Part shown: positions 41,307 through 53,421 of the stretch, one piece after another
Position numbering within the stretch: position 1 is the stretch's first letter
Layout: each line of letters opens with the position of its first letter
DNA from: Magicicada septendecula
Lineage: Eukaryota > Arthropoda > Insecta > Hemiptera > Cicadidae
DNA: 64,000 nucleotides
Direction: 5' to 3'
NCBI GenBank assembly: GCA_034769895.1
Contig: CM068372.1
Coordinates: forward strand, 437,848,958 to 437,912,957
Made by a program: the position numbers and the translations under genes
The notes under the pieces: model-generated
The model's input: the letters and a program-made list of their open reading frames with translations, nothing else
Told to the model about the DNA's origin: nothing
Database searches by the model: none

Positions 41307-44300
41307 AATTAAATTGTTTGATGAGATTTTAATTTAATAATAATTAATGAATAAATAAATAAATGTTAAATGGTTTGGTTTGTGGAATAACATAATGGTT
41401 AAAAATATATGTTAATAATAAATTTAGGAATTTTGAAAATCTGATTGCAACACAGGATAAATAAATAATTATGATAAATAAAAAATAAGTTAATGAAAAA
41501 TTTTAAATTATAATGTTTATAAGTTTTGAGACAAATTATTTAAAAGAGAATTGTGTGTTTAGTGTATACTAATAATGTCATTTAAGTATAAGTTAGTGTT
41601 ACAAAAGATATGTTACTTGTGATCCCCCATTTTCGGGCGGTCACGATCTTACCAGTCGTGGCCGTGGAATTCGGAACTCGGAGGCGGGCCATGGTTGGCG
41701 GATCTTCCTTCGGGCGGTGAAAACAACGATGGTCCGGCTCCACCAAAATTGGTATAAAGTAGAAAACTTAACTACATATTTGAACGGGGAGGGGGACCCC
41801 AACAGGTACGTGACACAAATTAAATTTTTTTTAATACACTCCAGGTGCAGCAATCTCGGTGTGCCTGTCACGTGCCTGCACTGCTCTAGAGTGTTGTATA
41901 TAATGAAGGCTGCACCTAAATATAAGGCAGTGCGTACAAATTTAAAAGTTTCAGAACTAATGGAAAAATTAAAATTAGCCATTGGTTATAGTTCTGTTTA
42001 GTCCGAAAAGACGAGTTTTGGGGCAAGAGGGGTTGGCGCAAGGTAGACAGCGGGTTTGAAGAAATGGTAGGGGAGGGGGAGTAGTGTGTTTCAGAGGGGG
42101 AACGTGAATTCACGTAGCGGATCTACCGGGTGCCAATCCTTTTTGCAGCAAAACCCGGCATTTCAGGCGACTGCGACCTTCCTAGACGTGTTGAAAGTTA
42201 AGATAGAGTCAGCCTTCAATGTAAAAAGAATTTTTTTTTTGAAAAAAAAATTTTTGGATGTTTAGAATTTTAAATTTAAATAAATGTTAGAATTAAGTGA
42301 CCAAATATAATTGCCAAGTTCAGTATCAGTGAATATAGGAACGTTTTGAAAAGATGTGTAATAAAATAAAAACTTGTTATCAATACAAGATGTGGGGATA
42401 ATTTTGGGGGGTAGATTGGTGCTCAATGAAGTGATAGAACAGTGGAGTGTGGAACTGCAATGGTAGAAAGTTTAGTTTCAATTTTAATTAATTAGTTAGT
42501 AAGTTGCTATTGCTGGGGTGGCATGTGCCCCAGTAGATAGCGGAAAGTGTTGGGGGTAGCAGAGAGTGTTACCTCCATCGGAGGCCAACATGGCGAAAAT
42601 GCACGGCACACCCTTTTGTATAATTTTATATTGTACCTTGATAAATTACCATGCCGTGCAAATTAACGATGATGTGTACATGCCTGAAGGAAGAGATGAT
42701 TTCCCCGACTTTTCGGGCGATTACTGCCTTACCAGCACTAATCGTGGTTTTGGCTAGCCGTTAGCTATGGTCATACCAAGTCCCTTGACCATAGCTGACT
42801 TGAAATTGGTCTATATTAGAAATTAATGGGGGGTGAAACTAGGGGGAATCCCGGAACTATGGAACAGCGGCTGCCACTCTGTTCGAGGAGGAACAGCTTA
42901 GCCAGGTGGTAGACCCGCATTAAGGGCGCATAACTATAGACAGAGATATTATGATATCTAAACCTTTAAAAATGTAACGCAGAAGCAAGGACACGGAGAT
43001 GTCACATTCCTCCAAAATTTCAGTCCTTGTGGACGCAACTGGACGCCACAGTCCAGGGGGGGTCATAGTGTGTGTGGCTAGGCGGTTATCCAGGGGGATA
43101 ACGTATTAGAAATTTGTTGTATTTTAATAATGATGATTCACTACTCAATAATTTTGTTTTGATTTAAAAAATAGATGCACTACATACTTCCTATATTGTG
43201 TTTATTATGTCTTATTGTGTTAATTGCATGTAGTATGTTAGGAATTAAGGATTATAAAATATAATAATATGTTTTCGATGTATTTATAGATTTTAAAATA
43301 AAATGAAATAAAGTTATGATAGTTAAAATTTTCAATGGGTTGCAAAAGATAGAAGTTGGGTGATGAATATTTGTGGGACATGTAGATCTGTCCAAGTCAA
43401 AGTTGAAGTTAAAGAAATAGTAGAGATGAAAATAATGTAATGTTGTTTTGAGTTAATGTATGTTATAGAATTTTGAGAAGTATAAGAGGAGACACAGTAG
43501 TAATGGAGAATTTATGTAGAGTCTTGAGCGATATATTGTTGTTTATTTTGATGATGTTATTTTGTTGTAGTTGTAGTGAAGTAATGAGATTGAGATTTTA
43601 GGGATGGCAATTTTGTAGTAGGGGATAGTGTAATGTGGGAGTCCGCAACATAATTATAAGTTGGGACGGGATAGGGATAGATTTTAGTGGAGAAGGGGTT
43701 GCCTTAGGTAGAATCCAGGAACCAGAGAACGGGAATTGGGTTTTTTTTGGGGGGGGGAGGAAACACGTATCCTATGTACAAAGGGTTAGAGAGTATTTTC
43801 TTTATATATAGAGAGAAGGTGGCGAATTGAGTTAAAGTAGTAAGTAGTTAGAGGTAGAGAGGGGTTAGTAGATTTTTTGATAGAGGGGTGTCATGCTAGG
43901 TAAAGATTTTGTAAGGGAGCGTTAGAGTAATAAAAGGGGTAAGATTATGAGTAAATGTCAAGTTGATAAAATGAATTATAATGAATAACGTAGAATCACC
44001 CAAATTAATGAAAGGGAATAATAAATGAAATGATGTGTAAAACAAAGATTGAAAAAAAAAAAATTTTGAGAAACGAATTAATAAAAGTAAAGTGAGTTTA
44101 AAAGATAATTTTATGATTTTATATGCAAATTCAATGATGCTAAGTGTGTAACATTTTAAATACAACTTGTTTATTTTAAGATAATAATAATGATGTGAAT
44201 TATGAATATACTATGTTTTCTTATGTTATGTTATGTTGTTAGGTATTTTGATATATATGTTAGAAATAAGTAAAGAACAAAACCAGTGCTTCTTAGCGCA

Positions 44301-44665
44301 AACCAGCACCGCTAGGGGGAAACAGATCAGTTGGGGATATGGTGTTGTATAAGGCCACTATTTGATATTTGATTTGTTGTTTCAGTGTTTGGTGATGCTG
44401 TGGCGGTGGACCTGAGCTGGCCAACGCATCAGAGCAGGGGCGTTAAGTATCTGTCTGACTCTACGGTGTTGGGATCTCGATAGAGAAGTCCAGTATTGTC
44501 ATTCAGGTGCGGTCACAGTCACCAGACCACGGGTGAGTTGATTATATTTTTTGTAAACCGTAAAGGGGGTTGTGGCGACATATCCTGACTGATCCCTTTA
44601 GCAAGTATGAATGTGTCAATGAGATTTTTTATGCTTCGGCATAAAATATCTCATTGAGGGGGTAT
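41307..44665 (+). other. Interior of element C: non-coding
   Basis: No long ORF. A motif of the type 'ttcgggcg.t.ac..ccttaccag' occurs in three degenerate copies near 41632, 42160 and 42711. G-rich and A-rich runs alternate. Confidence 0.5.
44616..44657 (+). other. 19-bp stem-loop with TTCG loop beside the polypurine tract
   Basis: Left stem 44616-44634 and right stem 44639-44657 pair at 18 of 19 positions around TTCG (44635-44638). The purine tract and the right LTR follow within 10 bases. Confidence 0.85.
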
Positions 44666-45844
44666 TGTAACGGGCCTATTTTGGGGTAATAAAGCAGTTT
44701 GTATTTTTTCTCATAAAACAAATAACATTTTTCGATGATAGGGACAAAATTTATAAACAAGGGTAAATTCAGTGGTAGAAGAAATAGCGACAGTGGCAGC
44801 ACTGCTGTTGACATGATACGTGACTAGTATTAAGTAATGTTTTATAAAAAACCAGTGAAATAACGAGCTGGAATTGTGCCAAGGTCAACCAATGACACAC
44901 AAAAACTGTCAACAAATTATGTAACGAATCGTCAGGCGATATTACGTCAGTGCGTTACATAACGGAGGAATGCAGTTATGAAACCAAAAACAGTCTGCTG
45001 GCGGAGTGATATAAACTTTAAAACAATAAGAGTTGGTCGTACAACCACGGCGACTTCATAAAATAGCGCCGGTGGCTCTTCCCCAGTCTGAAATAACAAC
45101 TCGCGCGAGTTACACGTAAAAGTTCCGGAACGTAAGTGCGGGCCCGCAACACACCAAAAAATGTGAAAGTAATCATCAAGTAAACAGTTTAATAAATTTA
45201 CAGTTCCGGTAAACTAGTGAAATAGGGAAATGTGCGAAGTGGAGGAAAATACGTGGTAAAAACGGACTCGTCAAGATCTTAGCAACAATGGATAAGTAAT
45301 CAACAAGGGGTAACTCTAAAAACTTTCAAATTTGGAAATGTTTTGTAAAAGAAATGGGCAACCTAAATTATAACCTAAATAAACCGGGGGGGTACAGAAA
45401 CGTAATGAGAGAGAGAGAGAGAGAGCGCATGATCTAAGAATATAAAAGAGGTGCTGGTTTGTATATAAAAACAAAGAAATATAATTTATAAATAATCTAA
45501 AAATCTATAATGAATTTTACAAGTTATCTATTAATCTGGATGAATTTCTTTTCATGAGTTTAGCTAAATCTGCAAAAGTAGTTAATTGTAGGAAAGGAAG
45601 ATTTATGTTTATTATGATGTTCATTACAGAATAAATAAAAGTTTCGTTCAATGCAAATATGAGTTAAACTAATTACTGCAAATAAACCATTCTGATCTCC
45701 TGTTCGCCGAAAAGGACCCGAAAAAATGGTAAGTAAATATACTTTCTTCATACAAGATGGCACCCGACAGTAAAATTTTAATAAATTTGAAATCAATCAC
45801 ATTTTATCTATTTTATTAAATTATCAATGTATTGATATATCTCA
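44666..45844 (+). repeat. Right LTR of element C
   Basis: Starts TGTAACGGG and, by the target-duplication model, ends TCTCA at 45844 (1179 bp). It includes a (GA)n run at about 45411-45425. The region past 44959 is not matched in the left LTR. Confidence 0.6.
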
Positions 45845-46289
45845 AAATATAATGCAGAGATACAAAACCAACTGCAACCCATTACTGCTTACCTAGTATG
45901 TAACATAACCTAATCTGGGCAACCAGTTTTCACTAAAACTGAAGAAAAACAAAGCCAAAACAATGTTAAACCAAAATGTATTATAATGTGAAGTAACTAG
46001 ATAATATAACAAACGTTTTGTATACATTAGATCAGGTAATATAAAAGCTGTACTAGTGTAATTCAATATAACCATATGCTTGTCGTAGCATAGATGCCTG
46101 ATGTAACAAAATTATGTTGTAAAATGATTATAAAGAGAGTAGGAACTCAACTGACAATATTGAGTGAGGCAGAATACTATTCAATTGAGTAAATTCAAGA
46201 AGTATAACTACCTAAATACCAGTAATAACAATAATAATAATAATAAAACTATGTTAACAACTAGATGCAACTAATCTTGATAACTTTAA

Positions 46290-48758
46290 CCCGGGAGAAC
46301 TCGCGCCTATGAGCAAAATGCTGACGGTTTGAAAGAAAACATTATATCTAGGACTCTATGTCTTAGACGAAGCTAGTGCTCTCTCTAGCTTCGTTTTAGG
46401 ACCTCAACTACTGATTGTCATGTTGCCAAATCTTCAGTTTAGGTTTGAGAGTCACAGCGAATGGTTTGTCAACAGTAGTCGTCAACTGTGAGCGTTTTTC
46501 TCATTGTGCGAGTTCTTCTGTTATAAATTTTTTTTTTATGTGAGTATTTTTCTCATCAAGCGAGTGATCGTGAAAATTGTTTTTTTTATCGAATAATAAC
46601 CAGGTATGTACCTATTTTGACTAAAATAAAATTGTAAAACCATGCATATTATGCCTTATTTTGAAATGCTCTTTTTACTTTCTAGGATGACATCTCGAGG
46701 AAGGTTGATGGATGAACTTGCTCTAAGGAATCAAAATGCTTCTTGTTCTTGGGCACCTAACCCTGTGAATGAAGAGACTTTACCGCTGCAAGATGATGAA
46801 GGGAGAGTAGATGATCCAGAAAGTGATGCAGAGTCAGAACACAGTGACCATAACACCGATTCAGAGCAGTCTGAAGGTCAGTATGAAGATGATTCTGAAT
46901 CTGAAACTGATGGTTCAGTTAGTCCGTCAGACATATTGATTGGAAACAACAGCGTGACGCGATGGAGACTGACACAGCCTAAGCACAGAGTAAGACGAGG
47001 ATGTGAAAATATTATAACTCATCTACCTGGTGTCAAATCGGTTGCAAAAGATGCAAAAACTCGGTTAGAGTGTTGGAAGTTTTTCTTCCCTGATCATATA
47101 ATTGATAATATTGTAAAATATACTAACATATACCTTGAAAAACTGCGACCGTTTTACAATAGGAGTCGTGATTGTCGAGAAACTAATTCTACAGAAATGT
47201 TTGCTCTCATTGGGCTGGTGTATATGGCAGGAATGAAAAAAAGCACAACATCTCAATGTAAAAGAATTGTGGGATACTGATGGCAGTGCACCAGAATGTT
47301 TTCGAGCAACCATGTCAAAAGAAAGATTTCTTTTGCTATTGAGGGCATTAAGATTTGATGATATCAACACACGGGATGAGAGAAAGGCGACTGTAATTTG
47401 GCTCCTATTCGAGAGGTATTTGACGACTTCAATAGTAGATATAAAAACAATTACTAAGTTGGCAAATATGTAACTATAGATGAGATGCTGGAAGCATTTA
47501 GAGGTCGATGTAAATTCCGTCAATTTATCAGAAATAAGCCCGCAAAATACGGCATCAAAATTTATTCTTTGGTCGATGCAAGAGTATTTTATACCCACAA
47601 TATGGAAATTTATCCAGGCAAACAACCTAATGAACCTTACAATTATGACAACTCAGCGCAATCTGTTGGTATGCGTTTGGCTCAGCCCATTTTAGGAACA
47701 GGACGAAATATAACGATGGATAATTATTTTACCTCTTTCCCTTTAGCAGCCCAACTTTTAGCCAACAAAACAACAATAGTTGGTACTATTAGAAAAAACA
47801 AACGTGAACTTCCAAAAAGTTTTTTGACGCTTACAGGAAGAGCAAGATACAGCAGTAGATTTGCCTATTTGGAATCCACAAAAGGGGTTTTGGTGTCATA
47901 TAAGCCAAAAAAAGAAAATACCAAGAATGTTTTGTTTTTCTACTCTTCATAATGACGGCAAAACAGATGAATCGACGAATGAACTTACAAAACCAGAAAT
48001 AATTACGTTTTACAACCTCACTAAAGGAGGTGTTGATGTTGTAGCTGAAATGAAAGCATCTTATTCAGTTTCTCAAGTGAGCTGCAGATGGCCACTTACT
48101 ATTTTTTTTACACTCTTGAATGTTGGAGGAATTAATTCTCAAATAATATATAATGGAAATACCGAATTTGTTGAAGCTAGAAGACTGTTTCTCAAAAACT
48201 TGGCTCTTGACCTGATGAAAGCTCAACTAATGAACCGAGCGCAATTTTCAAAAATGCCTGCAGAGGAAAAAAAACGATGAGAAGACTTGCTGGAGCTGAA
48301 GAAGAGCAAACGCCCACAAGTTCTTGTGGAAACATTCGGTTTTGTGCTTATTGCCCACGAAGGAAAAACAAGAAATCAAAAAAAAGTTGTAGAAAATGCA
48401 AGAAAACTGTTTGTAATGAACATTGTTACCTTTTATGTGTTTCTTGTGCTGAGGAACTATTTGATTAATTTACATAAATAATTTTAAAAAAGATTAAAAC
48501 AATTTTTTCTTGGTTTGTAGATATAACATTATGTTTCACATAAAAAAAAGATTATAATTTTAATTTCAAAATATTTCATAAAACATTATTATTAGTTTTT
48601 ATAACATTTTGTATTTCAATTATTCAAATATAAATAAAAATACGTTTCAAGTCAAAATATTTCATATTCTATAAGTTTTTAAAGGGAAATGGGTAGTGTG
48701 AGTAAAACTCTCACGCGCGAGTTCTCAAGTTTCAAAAATAGGTGCGAGTACTGCCGGG
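46290..48758 (+). mobile_element. piggyBac-family DNA transposon
   Basis: TTAA duplications flank it at 46286-46289 and 48759-48762; the 5' LTR of the giant element has a single TTAA at this site. Terminal inverted repeats start CCCGGGAGAACTCGCGCC (left) and CCCGGCAGTACTCGCACC (right, reverse strand), matching at most of the first 21 positions. GAGAACTCGCGC also occurs further inside the right end. A subterminal inverted repeat ACGAAGCTAG/CTAGCTTCGT lies at 46367-46394. Length 2469 bp, normal for the family. Confidence 0.93.
46687..48468 (+). pseudogene. piggyBac transposase (four frame changes)
   Basis: The ATG at 46687 (MTSRGRLMDELAL) follows a likely 5' intron: donor CAG/GTATGT at 46604, acceptor TTTCTAG ending at 46685. 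An acidic head rich in D, E and S (46780-46930) leads into the transposase. Catalytic Asp motifs are visible in pieces: TIDEMLEAFRGRC near 47476, ITMDNYFTS near 47712 and KGGVDVVAEM near 48025. The C-terminal cysteine-rich domain has CAYC, CRKC, CNEHC and CVSC (48330-48460). Frames alternate between 46687-47280, 47267-47473, 47485-47952, 47861-48280 and 48277-48468, so four indels break the gene. Confidence 0.88.
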
Positions 48759-49508
48759 TTAAACCAAGATAATAATCAGTATAAATGCAGAATGAACTAC
48801 TACACTATAATAACAATGATATCAATACAATAATAAGAGTCATTCAAACAATAATAAGAATAATATGAAAAGAGTACAAGTCATGTAACAATGTAACTCC
48901 ATGGAGTATAGTAAACATACTTAACAAGCTATAGTTAAGGTAATAAAACCAGGATATGAGAAAAAAGGACACTATCAGTAGTGACAACGACCAATGCAGT
49001 ATGCATAGGCCATAATAGAATGTAATTAAATGTTAATATTAGTATAATATTATAAATAAACAAAATGTATAACCATAGGCATAGGACTTGAACCTGTGAA
49101 AATAGACATTGTGTAATTGTTAGTAAATAGTCTTAAGGGAGAAGTGAATAATACGATAAGGATACGTTATCACCATCAAAATATGGGATAAAAACAATGT
49201 ATTTAATAGCTTAATGGACATTATGAGTTTATACCAAGTGCGATTTCAGCAACCCCAAATCTGGACTATACGATGAGGGTATGCAAAATACTCGTCATCA
49301 AAAAATAGAAATGACGGGGATAATAAAAATAACGTCAGTGCAACTATGAATAAGATATTTGACTTATAAAAATAATTGAGAAGTGCTAAACCCTTGCGCG
49401 TGGGTCGGTGAACCAAAAATTCATAATCTTGACACCAGCCTACTGACGCGACTTTAAGCGTCTGTTTTGACGAAGCCCACCGAGTGTAAACGAATTAAAA
49501 ACTATTAA

Positions 49509-49528
49509 CCAATCAGAGCCTATAAAAA
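49509..49528 (+). promoter_or_regulatory. CCAAT and TATA boxes, 3' LTR of giant element
   Basis: CCAAT at 49509-49513 and TATAAAAAA from 49521, the counterpart of 9463-9483. From this LTR, transcription would read into 51.2 kb and beyond. Confidence 0.45.
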
Positions 49529-51177
49529 ATACGAAGTGAAGAATCCCGACGAGGAACTACAGACAGTATTCTACAAGCAACGAGAGCGACTCCACGCTCG
49601 TCGATCGTCCAGGAAAACGTGATTTTGACAGCGAACAGCTGTAAACACCAATAACCTCAAACTTTGAATGGAGGTTAGATCAACATAAGAAGACAGTGCA
49701 GTATATTTTCAAGTGAACTATTAAGGAGTATATGCGTATAGGAGTGAGTGCAGTGCATTTATTAAAATCAATTAATTAATTAAAAAATATTAATTAATTA
49801 CAAAGGTTATAAAAAAGTGTTAATTCTTCGAACGACCAGTTACGCAAGTATCAATGCAAATAACCATTCTACTATACTTGTCAAATAATTAATAAGTTAC
49901 AGAACGCTAGTAGCGAATCGAATTAATTTGAATTAATCGATAAATTGCACGAACTCCAAAAGGAAGGGAACTTAGCAAAGTCTGATAAACAATGATAAAA
50001 TTGAATGATTTTAATACTGTAACGACAATTTTAATTCTTTGTATAATTCAATTGTATTAGCATAAGAAAAGGACATTGAATGATCAATGAAGGGAAACTG
50101 AACCCTGACCATTAAGAATTTAAGAATGTTTTATATTTAATTCTAATAAGTGAACTTAGAGTCACACAACAGTGTTACCGAATTGTAACAAATGAATTTA
50201 ATTTACCTGTGTTAAGTACATCCAATCTAGGAGATTATTCAGAACCATGACACTGAGTTTAAATAATTATTATCACATAATGAATCAATAATACATCATT
50301 GAAACATAATTAACCAATTTTAAATAAACCAGGTTACATGAACCATTATTAACCTCAATGACTAACAATGAACAGTTGTTCATATTTTATATTATATTAA
50401 ATTAACAATCAATGATCTTATGTTTGGTCTACTTATTATTAAAGTAGTATATTTTATTATATATGTGTATTTTGCAGACTCAAAGAACCTACTACTATCA
50501 TTTTTATAAAGCATTATAACCTATTTGTTTACTATCCAAATGCAGTCATACCATCCTGAGCTTTTAAATGTTTTAGAGTCCATGTTCTATTTTAATTGTT
50601 TTACAAAAGGAAGGTAAACCATTTCACTGTGTCAAATATTAATTTTTCTTGAGTTGAATAAACAACCATTGTTTTATGAACCTTTAAAAGTGTTGACTTT
50701 CATTGTAAACAATAGAAATACAGCTTAGTGAGTAACCAGAGATGGTTGGTACCAGACGTCAAAAGCGGACATTCAAATGGAATGATTTTTACCAACCATA
50801 CTATCCAATATATTGCTACACGTTACAACTCATTATAAATACCATGTCTATGTTATGTTTATGTTAGTGTATAGGCAGGAAATTACTGATCCACTCACCA
50901 CAGCTGATAATAGAAGAGCCAACGGAACTTCCAGAGAATCGAGCTCAAGAAAGTGAATTAATAAACATTTTTAAACCATATAAACTGAAATAATAAACGA
51001 CGATAAAAAGAGTAAGTGAACCGATTTATTCACGACCGGATTCAATAATAGATTGAATTGGGTGGAATAAATCACTAATACAAAACTTAATAATAAAAAC
51101 GAGCTTTCAACAATAATAATAAAACAAACAACCAGACCCTATAATAAACAGAACGGGAGAGATTCTAGTCGACTTAC

Positions 51178-51198
51178 TATATATATATATATATATAT
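51178..51198. repeat. (TA)n microsatellite at the right end of the giant element
   Basis: About ten TA units. The left end of the element also adjoins TA-rich sequence, which hides any target duplication. Confidence 0.9.
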
Positions 51199-51340
51199 TA
51201 TAACAGGACCAAATATTATTAATTTGGAGTTATATGTTGAGAGTATATTATACTGATGTTTGAATAAATTTTAATAGTCGAAATTCCACTCATATGTTGT
51301 AGTGATCATAATAATGCAGTGTACGAGACGCACACGCGGC

Positions 51341-52485
51341 TGTTACATAATCAACTCGCTGTGGAATCCATACGACCACACCCAAACTTTCAATTGTTAA
51401 TATTTCGGAAACCAATAAATTCAGGCGAAATCCATTATAGCCAAAATGTTTGCCGAAATATTAATAATGGGGTGTGCGAATTTTATGCAATATAATTAAA
51501 TAATAACAGAGTTAATTAATTTTATGTGAATAGCTTCTGTAATAATTTAGCTATGTAAATGAGCTTCTAATATGTTATAACTATAAGAATTTCCAACAAA
51601 TTGTATATTTTGGAATTCGCACAACTTGGTTTGCAACCAAGATAATTGCAATATAAAACTGCCACAGGAAATCCGGAACGACAATTCAGTTCCGTTGTGT
51701 TAGAATATTAATAATAATATAAATTCTCCGTCTGTGGGAAACTAACTTCGTTCTCACGGACTAAGGTGATTCAAATTTTGTGTAGTAGGGAGAGTGTGTC
51801 AGCCAATCAAATCATTTGACGAAATCCCAACCAGCGCGGAGTTTTGGGGCTGATCGAACACTCTACTGCCAGTATTCAAGAAGAACAGACGTTTATCTTC
51901 GATCGTCTCAAAACCATAGTTTTGTGAAGACTCATCTGAAGACTCTACGTGGTCAACACGCATAATTATGATCTTCATAAAACAGATCAACTGTAACGAT
52001 TCGTAATTAGGGCGTCCAGTCAAGATACTCTTCATTTCAACAAACAAGCTTATTGTGCACTACAAGCTGTGGTCATAAGCACGCAAGAGATCTACAAGAC
52101 TACAAGACATTACTTCAAGAATACAACAGAGAGGCCGTCTAAACCATTGTGAATCAGCTGACGAGCAGAACTACAACTCGAAACGACGCACACACACGCT
52201 GACGTGGAACGTGGATCGACGAGGGACGTGAAGCAGTTCTCGCAGAAAGCCGCAGACATAAAAACTTCAACAAATAGCAGGAGAGGAGAGTGTTGCTGAT
52301 TTCCCAGCTCAACGCCGAAACCCAGGACGCTCAAGTAGATCACAATCTCTAGCCGATTGGACAAGGACAGCGAGGGACATCTGGAGCATCTCTACGATCC
52401 ACTTCAGTATCAGGAAAGCAAAATCAAGTTATTTATTTTTCAACCATCAATTTTTCTATCTTTTTTAATTAAAATCATTGTAACA
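51341..52485 (+). repeat. Possible solo LTR
   Basis: Starts TGTTACA (51341) and ends TGTAACA (52485), a perfect 7-bp inverted pair of TG/CA type. Inside are a TATAAAA near 51653 and a CCAAT near 51803. No matching target duplication was found (gcggc versus taaag), so this is tentative. No gene is visible in 51199-53189. Confidence 0.3.
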
Positions 52486-53189
52486 TAAAGCATTCAGGTG
52501 CCACAAATCAAAGACTCTAGTTAAATAAGAATAATTCATTTGTGATAATCTGTATAGCCAGTATAAGTAATTAGTAAGCTTTAGTTAAGAATTAATAGAG
52601 ATAAAACAAAAAAGCGCTATACAAACCTTAACAAAGAATTAAATAATTTGCTCATACTGCAGTATACGAGAGTCAAATCACTAGTAAATAAAGGGACGTG
52701 AACTAGATTGTCAAATACCTAGTTTAAAAAAATACCGTTTTATTACCCCATATTGTATTTTTTTTATTGCTGTACTACGAAGCCTACCAACCTCACAAAA
52801 CTCTTCACTTTTAAAATAACTTATTTAGTGTGCTGTTGTCATATATTTGAGATTACATACTTGCGAAATCAAATCCAAAATCCACATGCCCTAGTTGGAA
52901 GAAAACTGCAAGATTGGACAGCAGGTAGGTGCTCATACATTCACACAACACAACAACACGCATTAAGTAGAGTTACAATATATACATATACATAACTTCT
53001 AATAGTGATGACTGTCATATGCAGAGCAATAAATTTTGGTGATTAAAAAATTCTTGCATACATTCACATGATGCTTAGGGCTTGATCAAGGATATACATA
53101 TATATTTGTATTTAATAGTACCCAGTGGCATTTATATAACTGTACTTCACTAACGCTTATTATATTATGTACAGACTGGACATCAAATA

Positions 53190-53421
53190 AATATAAATTA
53201 GTTTCTGTTAATAGAGTTGCTTATTTGCAAGTCCTGTCATCCAACCAGTGGACATGTCTGAAATTGTGGCTTGGGTCTTTGCACATTTTAGGCTTCCTCT
53301 AGGTTCATTACCTAGTTTTAAATATTATGTCTCCCCCCTTTACAAAAAAAAAATAAAATAAAAATAAAATAAAACAAAAAAAATTTTATAAAACACTTAA
53401 TAAAATAAAGGGGGGGTTTCA
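53190..53421 (+). repeat. LTR terminal fragment, relative of the arrayed Gypsy LTR
   Basis: In reverse orientation to the array LTRs it reads 'ttgcaagtcctgtcat', 'ggacatgtct', 'gcttcctctaggtt', 'acctagtt', 'atgtctcccccctttac', and ends GGGGGGTTTCA at 53421, the array LTR terminus. An AATAAA lies upstream near 53188. It is a diverged copy. The rest of the LTR is not recognisable upstream. Confidence 0.7.

Larger units (their letters stand above)
41017..45844 (+). mobile_element. Non-coding LTR retrotransposon derivative ('element C')
   Basis: It interrupts the giant element's 3' LTR between AAAT duplications (41013-41016 and 45845-45848); the 5' LTR has the single empty site. It begins TGTAACGGGCC and ends CTCA. 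The first 290 bases recur at 44666-44955. A purine tract (gaggggg) precedes the second repeat. The 3.4-kb interior has no retroelement ORF I recognise. The left LTR appears truncated, so it is a deletion derivative. An alternative is 294-bp LTRs (TGTAACG...CGTTACA) plus unrelated sequence. Confidence 0.7.
3704..51177 (+). mobile_element. Giant Ty3/Gypsy-type LTR retrotransposon carrying five nested insertions
   Basis: Blocks of 3704-11117 recur in the same order at 40147-51177, forming a 5' and 3' LTR pair. The LTR starts TGTAATGG and the 5' copy ends TTACA, giving the short inverted TGTAA/TTACA ends usual for LTRs. A primer-binding-like site follows the 5' LTR at 11121, and a purine-rich tract (gcagggagg) sits just before the 3' LTR. 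Between them are gag-like ORFs (11285-13266), a minisatellite, a spacer, protease-RT-RNase H-integrase remnants (18019-20225) and the rest of integrase (38179-39067), all + strand. Minus insertions, the element is about 18.5 kb (LTR 3.73 kb, interior about 11.1 kb), well above the 5-10 kb usual for Ty3/Gypsy. The 3' LTR lacks the last A, and both ends abut (TA)n, so the target duplication cannot be read. Confidence 0.85.
40147..51177 (+). repeat. 3' LTR of giant element (interrupted by an LTR element and piggyBac)
   Basis: Starts TGTAATGG at 40147. It keeps the 147-bp block (40727-40873) lost from the 5' LTR. Insertions 41017-45844 and 46290-48758 are absent from the 5' LTR. Corrected length is about 3726 bp, essentially that of the 5' LTR. 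It ends ...CGACTTAC at 51177, lacking the final A, before a (TA)n run. The 48763-51177 part holds no gene. Confidence 0.85.
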
